A stretch of 30,631 nucleotides of DNA from DASZMX01 sp035551475. Lineage in GTDB: Bacteria > Verrucomicrobiota > Verrucomicrobiia > Limisphaerales > Palsa-1400. The translations under genes were made by a program, and so were the position numbers. Shown piece after piece: positions 24,159 to 30,631 of the stretch. The stretch is from the NCBI GenBank assembly GCA_035551475.1, contig DASZMX010000090.1:1-30631 (forward strand), read 5' to 3'. The notes below the pieces were generated by a model. That model searched no databases, was not told where the DNA came from, and was given only the letters and a program-made list of their open reading frames with translations. Each line of letters opens with the position of its first letter. Position 1 is the first letter of the stretch.

Positions 24159-25154
24159 ATGCCCCACGCGCCCGCTCTTCGTCCGGTCAAGGCGGCGCTG
24201 CTTCTGATCGGGGCCACGGTCCTCTGGGCGGCAAGCTTCATCTTGACCAAAGCGCTGGGCGACGCGCAACGCGCGCAGGATCCCCAGGCCGGAACGTGGC
24301 TTCTTTCCTCCCTCTCGCTGGCCTTGCGGTTTGGGGGCGCGACGGTCGTGGCGGGGCTCTGGCAGGCGCGGCGGCTGGGAAAAACCACACGCTCGGAAAT
24401 GTGGCAAGGCGTGGGGTTGGGCGTGTTTGGCGGGGTGGGAATCGTCTTTCAAATGGACGGCGTGATGCACACCGCCGCTTCGACCTGCGCGTTCCTGACG
24501 CAATGTTATTGCATTTTCATCCCGCTGTTCCTGGTGTGGCGGCATCGGCGCTGGCCCGCGAAGCCGCTGGCGGCGGGTTGCGTGATGGTGATGGCCGGGG
24601 TGGCGATTCTTTCCCATGTGGATTGGACAGAGTTTCGGCTCGGGCGCGGGGAGGCGGAGACGATCATCAGCTCGATCTTCTTTACCGCGCAAATTCTATG
24701 GCTGGAACGGGAGACATACGCGGGCAACGACAGCGGACGCATGTCGGCGGTGATGTTTGCGGCGACGGCCCTGGTGATTTTGCCGGTGGTGATCGCCAGC
24801 GGCGGAACCTGGCGCGAAGGCGTCCGGCTCTACGAAGCGCGCGGCGCGCTGGGAATTATTTTATTTTTGACACTGGGTTCGACCGTGGCGGCTTACGGCA
24901 TCATGAATGCGTGGCAGCGGCACGTGGGCGCGACGGAGGCCGGGCTGATTTACGGCTGCGAACCGCTCTTTACCGCGATCCTGGCTCTATTCGCGCCCGC
25001 CATGCTCGCGCAATGGACGGGCGTGGCGTATCCCAATGAGCATATAAGCGCGCGCCTGCTGGTTGGCGGCGGATTAATTATGGCGGCAAACGTGACGGTC
25101 CTGGCGTCTAAGGCGCTTGCTGGAGGCGATAATAACGGTACGGCTGGCTGTTGA
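24159..25154 (+). CDS. DMT-superfamily (EamA) transporter
   Basis: The 331-residue membrane protein has about ten hydrophobic segments arranged as two EamA repeats. The first opens with 'LLIGATVLWAASFILTKALG'. The second has 'STVAAYGIMNAWQRHVGATE' and 'LIYGCEPLFTAILALFAPAM', the characteristic conserved end of EamA proteins. Relatives export amino acids or other metabolites; the substrate is not predictable here. A tandem-ACT gene directly upstream hints at an amino-acid link. Its last 47 bases overlap, tail to tail, with the giant protease gene on the other strand. Confidence 0.88.
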   Translation: MPHAPALRPVKAALLLIGATVLWAASFILTKALGDAQRAQDPQAGTWLLSSLSLALRFGGATVVAGLWQARRLGKTTRSEMWQGVGLGVFGGVGIVFQMDGVMHTAASTCAFLTQCYCIFIPLFLVWRHRRWPAKPLAAGCVMVMAGVAILSHVDWTEFRLGRGEAETIISSIFFTAQILWLERETYAGNDSGRMSAVMFAATALVILPVVIASGGTWREGVRLYEARGALGIILFLTLGSTVAAYGIMNAWQRHVGATEAGLIYGCEPLFTAILALFAPAMLAQWTGVAYPNEHISARLLVGGGLIMAANVTVLASKALAGGDNNGTAGC

Positions 25155-28100
25155 TGGGCGTGAAATCGGTGAAGCTGGATTGGGTGTTGGTGGCTTGGAA
25201 CGTGATGGCCTGCGTCCAGTCCATCAAATTGGTCGAGTAATCCACCTCGTAATTGTCGCCCGGCACGGAATTCCAATAAAGCGTGAAGCCGAACCCCGGA
25301 ATGATCCGAGTTTGCGACACGGCCGGATAATTCACCACCGGTCCGTTGGCGATAACGTCGGCCCGGATGCCGTAATTCACGTTGGCCGAGGTGTTATTGA
25401 CCACTGCCAGATACCAAATGCCGTTGGTTGCCTGGCGCACCAGTTCAGGGGTCGTGCCCGCATTGAAACTCCCGGCGTACGGATGCTGCGGCGAGGGCAA
25501 GGAATTAAGCCCCACGATCAAATCGAGATTGGCGGTGAAGTTCGTGAGGACGAACGCGACGCCGGCCGATGACGGGTTGTTGGAGAAGGAATAAAAGACA
25601 TTGGTGAGACCGGGCGGCGCCGTGCCATTCGTCAGGACCCCATTGGCCAGCGGAATGATCGTGATGGCGTTGGTGTTGGTGATGACAGAGGCTGAAATTG
25701 TGTAATTGACCGGGACCGACCCGGGCGTGAACGCGGCGAGATACCATCGGCCAGGCGTCAACGGTATGGGCGACGAATTGGTGGAGAACGGCGAATTGGT
25801 GTAAACGATAATAGACTGGTCATTGGCGCCAGCGACGGCGCTGATGTAATCGAAGCTCGTCGGGCCGGGCACGGGCACGCCGTACCTGGCGTAAAGATCG
25901 ACCTCGCCGGTCGGATTCAAGATTTGAAAACTGGCTTCCTCAGCTCCGGGCGGAACATCGAAGGAATAATACTGGCCCAGCTTGGTGGCAATGTTGGTCG
26001 CGAGCGGCACGGCATTTATCAGAGGCGTCACGGCCACGACCGATTCGTCCGTGTCCACCTGCACACTATAATCATGCGCGGACGCAGAGGTGTTTTGGAC
26101 GGTCAGGAAATAGCGGCGACCCGGCAGCAATGGAGGAACGGAGCCGCCGGTGTCCAAAATGGTGGAACCGCTGTCTGGCGCGGGCCCCGGAAGACTAACG
26201 AAAACGACATCGCCTGGACCGCTGCCCGTGGGCAGGGCGTTTTGGTTGAAGATGAGATTTAGATTCCCGCCCGCGCCGTTGGTGTTTATCAACGTGTTGG
26301 TGGCAAAGTTCGCGGTGTTGGAAACATCGAAACCGAAATAAACCGAGGCGCCCGCCGCAATCGTGTTGGTGTAAGGCACGTGGTTTGTCAGGACAATCAA
26401 GTTGACGTTGGTGGAGGAGAACGTCATATCCAGCGTCCAGCTCTCCAGCAGGCCGGTGGCCGGCGCGTCGCTGCGTGTGTCCCAGACATCGAGCGTCCAG
26501 CAACCCACGGGATTTTCGCCGACAAAGGTGGAGAGCGACTCTTCGGGTTTGAAATAATTGTTATAATTGGTCGCCGGCAACGCCGAGACCGAAATGTCGT
26601 CCAGCAGGATGCCATTGGCGCTGTTGCCCACGAAGGCCACCGTGGTCTGGGAACTTGCAGCAGTGAAGACGTTGGTAAAGGCGAGCCAGCCGTTCGTGCT
26701 GTCGATCAGAGTATTTGTAGAAATCCCCTGAACGACCATGCTCAGGTTGGGAAAGACCGAGTTGGTAGAGCCTTTGCCCGCGCTGCCGGCCTGGTAAATC
26801 GCGTTGATCTCGGTGGGCGAAAGCGCGCGACTGTACATCGCGGTTTCGTCGATGGAACCGTCGAAGGGATAGCTGATCGTGCTGTTATCAATGTCCATGC
26901 CCATTTGGAATGGGCGGGTATCATAGACAATGGCTCCCGAGACGGTGCCCGTCACCATTTGCTTCCCGTCGAGATAAAGGATTTGCTGGCTGACATTTGG
27001 ATCGTAGCTGTAGGCGATATGGTGCCAGGAGCCCAAGGCAGGCGACCATGGGAAATTAATCTCCGGCGAATCCGTGGTGCCGATGCCGCGGACGGCATGC
27101 ATGGCGCCCGAGGCGTACCAAACTGCAAAGCTGTCCACACGCGCGAGACCGTAAGGCTTGGCGGCGAAGACTTGAAGGTTGCCGGTATTAAGGGATTGAA
27201 GGCTTATCCAACCTTCGACCGTGACGACCGCAGGACGCAGCGCCGGGCTGTCCGGCACCGAAACGTAATTGCTGGCGACGGCATCCAACACGAACGCTTC
27301 CCCTACTTTGCCTGCTCCGTAAGTCGTTCCGTGAAACGTGCCGTTATTGCCGCCAATAACATCGTTGGCATTGCGATCAGCCGGCCACCAACCGACCATG
27401 CCGGAACCGCGCGCATGATATATCACTTGATACGAATCGCCGGCAACCGTTGGAAAGGTCTGGGCGATTCCGCCGGTGGTGAGCGCAAGATATTGGCTGC
27501 CAGTGTTGGCGTTGGCGTCGCGGAGCACGGCGACCTGATTGGTGATCACATCCCAGCCGCCAACCTTTTTTCCAACGCCATACGATCCAACGGCATCCGA
27601 CTCAAAGCCGGTCTGCGCGAGGGAGACAAAACCGTTGGCGTTGCTGACTCCGAATTCGGGCGTAAACTTGACAAGGGTGTCGGTGAGGTTGGTGTCCTCG
27701 GTGAAGGTGGTGTAGATAAATTGATTGGCGTTGGAGGTGTCCAGGCCGAGGTTGGTGACGGAGGGGCCGCCGCGGTTTTCAAACAGGAGCACGCTCGTGC
27801 CCATGGGGCTGGTCAAATGCAGGACGAGATCGTCCACGTCCGGGTCGGAAATGCGGACGCCGACGTTGAGCGAGACGACCGCCTGGGCCAGGCTCGCCGC
27901 GTCGATGCAAAGCTGGGATTTGGTGTGGGCGTCGTTGACGATCGGCGTGACCGTATTGTTGGTGAACGTCTGGACAAAATTGGGCGTGAGGCTTTGTTGA
28001 ATGCCGATGGTGACGTTGAGGGCGACGGAGCTGGCGCTGTTGTTCTGGATTAAATAATACCAGACGCCGCCGCTGATGGGCGGATTGGAAGCGCTGTTGA

Positions 28101-30631
28101 TATTCAAGACCCCGCCGGGCGGCGTGATGTTCAGCGTGGCCAGCGTGTCACCAATATTTACGTTCGGATCATTCGTGGCATAAATGGACACGGGCCCCGT
28201 GTCGCCGACATTCTGGTACGTCACGGCAATGCTGAGATTGGTGGCGTCCGTCGGCACAACGACGTAACCGTAATAAGACCCGAAACCCTCAAGATCGATG
28301 GCAAAGGTGCCGGTGTTGGGCGGCTGATGCTCCATGAGGATGTCCAATCGCGTGACGGAGCCGACTTGGCCGAGGGCGTTGTCCGTTTCGTCCAGGCGCC
28401 AAACGCCGGCATCCCCGACTTGCAAGCCGATGTAATCTCTCAGGCTGCCGGGTCCATCCGTGAAAACAGTGGGGATATTGGGATCGGAGCTGGGGCCTTC
28501 CGGTTCGTCATCATAGGCGACGACGTAATTGGTGGAGTCGCCGGTTTGATTGTTCAACGTCACCGCCTTATTCATGAACGTCAGCGTCCCGACCAGATCG
28601 GTGGGATGGCGATGGGCGATGCCGTTCGTGACGACGACGTGCCGAATATGAATCGGCTCCCCGCCTTCGATGACCGCGAGAATATTAGTCGTTCCAGGAT
28701 GATCAAACGAACCATCCGGAATGGGAAGAGGCAACGGAATGCCGTGAGCGACGACATCGCCGTTCGGCATCTGGTCGCTGAACGGAGTTTGGCTGGCGAC
28801 ACCTAAAAAGCCGAAGGTCGCGGCCTGCTGGTCTTCCGACTTGACGCCAATATAATAAGTTGAGTTCGCTGGCGAATTGCTGAAGACAACTGCCTCGGTG
28901 CCACCGCGGTTGCGTGACACGGTGCCATCGCTGACGGCGCGGGCAATGACAGCCGGATCAAGATTTGTCAGATTAAACGCATCGGCCGGATTGGTGGCGA
29001 CATAGAGATCAATGTCCGCTTCCTGGCTGACGCGCGGAATCGAAAGATTTGGCGGGAGGAAAGTGATAAACGCGACATTCGTGGCGTTATTGGTGTAAGT
29101 GGCGGTGTCATTATGAAAGACAAAGAAATGCCATTGCGCGAGCGTGCCGTTGGTGGCGCCGCTGGCGAAGTTGTAATCATACGGCGAATTGGCGCCGACG
29201 CGCTCGTTCAAGAGGGCGACGCTATTGCTGGAGACGGTGACCAGCGGTTGCACGCCGACGGTGGAAGCGGAAGGCGTAACCGTGAGGCTTGAGGCGAGGT
29301 TGGCGTCGTCACTCGAGACGACCAGCGCATAATCTTGCTCAATATTATTCGTCTGGGTGGTCACGGCGTTGACGTTCACGCGATGGCCGCGGACGGTGAT
29401 AGTGTAGGGCGGCGCGAGGGGACCGTTGCCGGCGCCGATATAAACATTCTCCACGTTGTTGATGTTATCGGCAGCCGCGAGTCCTGCGGCGTTGTTGGAC
29501 TCCGTGAAAATGTCGCCGGATTGAAAATTGTTGCCCACGTAAACGGCGCCATTCGCGTCGGTGACAATCAAATCAAGGTCATTCACCAAAGCGACGCCGG
29601 CGGCAGGATTGCCGGGCGGATCGGTCCAGACGAGCGTCACGCGCAAGGCGGAACCGAGGGCGTTCGTGTCGCTGCCAAGACTAACCGTATAGGAATTGCT
29701 CTCGCCCGTGCGCAAGGGCGGCGATTGCGACTGGTCGAAGTAGGCCATGTTGCTCACGCCGTTGCTGCCTTGCGGCAGGCTGTTGGGCAGATTGATCAGG
29801 CCCCAGCCCTGGATGTTGGCCGAGCTCGGCCGCGTGTTGAAATCGTAAATGTGGTTCAGCGAACGGGCGCCATTGATCAATAGCGCCTTCAAGAGCGCGG
29901 GCGTCGGCGTGATGTGGTTGCTCTCGATGAAATATTGCTGGATCAAGGCCAGCGTCCCCGCCGCCGCCGGCGCCGACATGCTCGTGCCCGACTCATAACG
30001 GTAATACGGCTGCAACGCATAATTCATGTTGCTCAGCACCGTGTAGTAATCGCAGAGGTAATTGGTGCGCACGATGAACACATTGAGATCGAAGTTCACC
30101 GGGCGATTGGTTTTGGAGGAGCTAAGATCGACCTCCCACAGGCCGGGCGACAACTGGTTGCTCACCAGCAACGGGCTGAACCCGCTCACGGTCGCACCGC
30201 CGCTGAAGGGTTGCGCGCTGACGTTGAGCGGCGGCAAGGGCACGGGCGAGAGCGTATTCGGCGTGGCCTCAATCCACATGTATTGCGAATTGTCCGGCAC
30301 TTGAATGATGTAGGGAATCGTTTCGCCGGGATTGATCAATTGCCCGGGGCGCGTGACGAAGGTGACGAACTGATCGTTGGTCGGGTCCTGGTAATTGGAA
30401 CTGCGGGTGGAAACAATGAACACGCCGGGGGCGACAACGTCCGGCTTGAACCGCCCGAAATCGCCTTCAATGGTCGGGTTGACGTTGCCAGCGCTGGAAA
30501 AGTACACGACCTGATTGCTGTCCGAGGTTTCTGTCAAGAATATCGCGTTGGTCGTGCTGCAATCCACGCTGACCTGGTTGGTGATGTCGCGCGGGCTGTC
30601 GATGGCGCCCACGGTGATGACGTTCTTGGCC
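25108..30631 (-). CDS. Giant subtilisin-like exoprotease with P, LamG and PPC-like domains (N-terminus beyond window)
   Basis: The frame is open across the right window edge; numbering below starts at the GTG at 30612. The catalytic domain shows the oxyanion Asn in 'SSAGN' (residue 43), 'FKPDVVAPG', and the nucleophile in 'GTSMSAPAAAG' (Ser211); the Asp and His of the triad are off the window. A KP-43-type beta-sandwich follows ('LVWTDPPGNP', 'VALVNDLDLIVTDANG', about 300-435). A P-type domain spans about 622-765. A second P-type domain (about 876-1400) is split by a DUF642-like module (1000-1345), which is itself split by a LamG domain (1072-1275). Three PPC-like beta-domains (about 1405-1755) and a C-terminal 'YEVDYSTNLMDWT' module end the protein. 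It is predicted to be secreted and to digest extracellular proteins. Confidence 0.9.
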   Translation of the reverse strand, partial: AKNVITVGAIDSPRDITNQVSVDCSTTNAIFLTETSDSNQVVYFSSAGNVNPTIEGDFGRFKPDVVAPGVFIVSTRSSNYQDPTNDQFVTFVTRPGQLINPGETIPYIIQVPDNSQYMWIEATPNTLSPVPLPPLNVSAQPFSGGATVSGFSPLLVSNQLSPGLWEVDLSSSKTNRPVNFDLNVFIVRTNYLCDYYTVLSNMNYALQPYYRYESGTSMSAPAAAGTLALIQQYFIESNHITPTPALLKALLINGARSLNHIYDFNTRPSSANIQGWGLINLPNSLPQGSNGVSNMAYFDQSQSPPLRTGESNSYTVSLGSDTNALGSALRVTLVWTDPPGNPAAGVALVNDLDLIVTDANGAVYVGNNFQSGDIFTESNNAAGLAAADNINNVENVYIGAGNGPLAPPYTITVRGHRVNVNAVTTQTNNIEQDYALVVSSDDANLASSLTVTPSASTVGVQPLVTVSSNSVALLNERVGANSPYDYNFASGATNGTLAQWHFFVFHNDTATYTNNATNVAFITFLPPNLSIPRVSQEADIDLYVATNPADAFNLTNLDPAVIARAVSDGTVSRNRGGTEAVVFSNSPANSTYYIGVKSEDQQAATFGFLGVASQTPFSDQMPNGDVVAHGIPLPLPIPDGSFDHPGTTNILAVIEGGEPIHIRHVVVTNGIAHRHPTDLVGTLTFMNKAVTLNNQTGDSTNYVVAYDDEPEGPSSDPNIPTVFTDGPGSLRDYIGLQVGDAGVWRLDETDNALGQVGSVTRLDILMEHQPPNTGTFAIDLEGFGSYYGYVVVPTDATNLSIAVTYQNVGDTGPVSIYATNDPNVNIGDTLATLNITPPGGVLNINSASNPPISGGVWYYLIQNNSASSVALNVTIGIQQSLTPNFVQTFTNNTVTPIVNDAHTKSQLCIDAASLAQAVVSLNVGVRISDPDVDDLVLHLTSPMGTSVLLFENRGGPSVTNLGLDTSNANQFIYTTFTEDTNLTDTLVKFTPEFGVSNANGFVSLAQTGFESDAVGSYGVGKKVGGWDVITNQVAVLRDANANTGSQYLALTTGGIAQTFPTVAGDSYQVIYHARGSGMVGWWPADRNANDVIGGNNGTFHGTTYGAGKVGEAFVLDAVASNYVSVPDSPALRPAVVTVEGWISLQSLNTGNLQVFAAKPYGLARVDSFAVWYASGAMHAVRGIGTTDSPEINFPWSPALGSWHHIAYSYDPNVSQQILYLDGKQMVTGTVSGAIVYDTRPFQMGMDIDNSTISYPFDGSIDETAMYSRALSPTEINAIYQAGSAGKGSTNSVFPNLSMVVQGISTNTLIDSTNGWLAFTNVFTAASSQTTVAFVGNSANGILLDDISVSALPATNYNNYFKPEESLSTFVGENPVGCWTLDVWDTRSDAPATGLLESWTLDMTFSSTNVNLIVLTNHVPYTNTIAAGASVYFGFDVSNTANFATNTLINTNGAGGNLNLIFNQNALPTGSGPGDVVFVSLPGPAPDSGSTILDTGGSVPPLLPGRRYFLTVQNTSASAHDYSVQVDTDESVVAVTPLINAVPLATNIATKLGQYYSFDVPPGAEEASFQILNPTGEVDLYARYGVPVPGPTSFDYISAVAGANDQSIIVYTNSPFSTNSSPIPLTPGRWYLAAFTPGSVPVNYTISASVITNTNAITIIPLANGVLTNGTAPPGLTNVFYSFSNNPSSAGVAFVLTNFTANLDLIVGLNSLPSPQHPYAGSFNAGTTPELVRQATNGIWYLAVVNNTSANVNYGIRADVIANGPVVNYPAVSQTRIIPGFGFTLYWNSVPGDNYEVDYSTNLMDWTQAITFQATNTQSSFTDFTPINSQPYRYYRLQQAP

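Noticed and set aside
26380..28053. 557-codon open frame on the plus strand inside the giant protease gene
   Set aside because: It is a shadow frame; the minus-strand protein there has recognisable LamG and P-type domains.

Overview
The window is a chromosomal segment with about 60% GC by eye. It most likely comes from a diderm bacterium of the Verrucomicrobiota (Pedosphaera/Limisphaerales-like). This placement is inferred from protein style, not from a marker gene. The supporting signs are flagellar P- and L-ring genes (an outer membrane), a PEP-CTERM protein, a secreted protein with the 'SLNAVGYINV...GFSIIA' signature, a Tat-exported Gfo/Idh/MocA oxidoreductase, very large secreted multidomain proteins, and mostly SD-less gene starts.

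Layout. (1) 1-5744, plus strand: the distal part of a flagellar rod/ring/hook operon, flgA(partial)-flgH-flgI-flgJ(rod-binding part only)-flgN-like-flgK-flgL, tightly packed. (2) 5948-10665, plus strand: a second tight unit with a GT2 glycosyltransferase, an AI-2E-family permease, hisI, a small membrane protein and trpE. (3) 10713-11439, minus strand: tRNA-Lys(CTT) and a HicB/HicA-type toxin-antitoxin pair. (4) 11534-13865, minus strand: a secreted cadherin/tandem-repeat protein and a small conserved hydrophilic protein with its own terminator. (5) 14074-17316, minus strand: a YdeP-type molybdopterin oxidoreductase preceded by fdhD, its probable sulfur-transfer maturase. (6) 17487-20457, plus strand: a secreted barrel-like putative hydrolase followed by a Tat-exported Gfo/Idh/MocA dehydrogenase. 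(7) 20464-23401, minus strand: three surface or secreted proteins, namely a 17-residue-repeat fibre with an S74 self-cleaving chaperone end, a PEP-CTERM protein and a 'NAVGY' protein. (8) 23682-25154, plus strand: a tandem-ACT protein and a DMT/EamA transporter. (9) 25108-30631, minus strand: most of a giant subtilisin-like (KP-43-type) exoprotease with nested adhesion domains. Its N-terminus lies beyond the right edge.

How the genes work together. Regions 1, 2, 5 and 8 look like ordinary operons. Regions 4, 6, 7 and 9 make up an exported polysaccharide/protein-handling and surface-display repertoire. No CRISPR array, insertion sequence, integrase or prophage structural module was seen. No gene-free stretch exceeds 300 bases. 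The longest gaps (about 200-280 bases, at 5745-5947, 10789-11006, 13866-14073, 21631-21844 and 23402-23681) hold only the promoter or terminator candidates listed; 5745-5947 and 13866-14073 show nothing convincing. The most unusual items are the doubly nested domain insertion and the catalytic-domain insertion in the giant protease, the nearly perfect 17-residue repeat fibre with an S74 end, and the secreted barrel-like protein with a cysteine cluster. I found no clearly new multi-gene defence or metabolic system.
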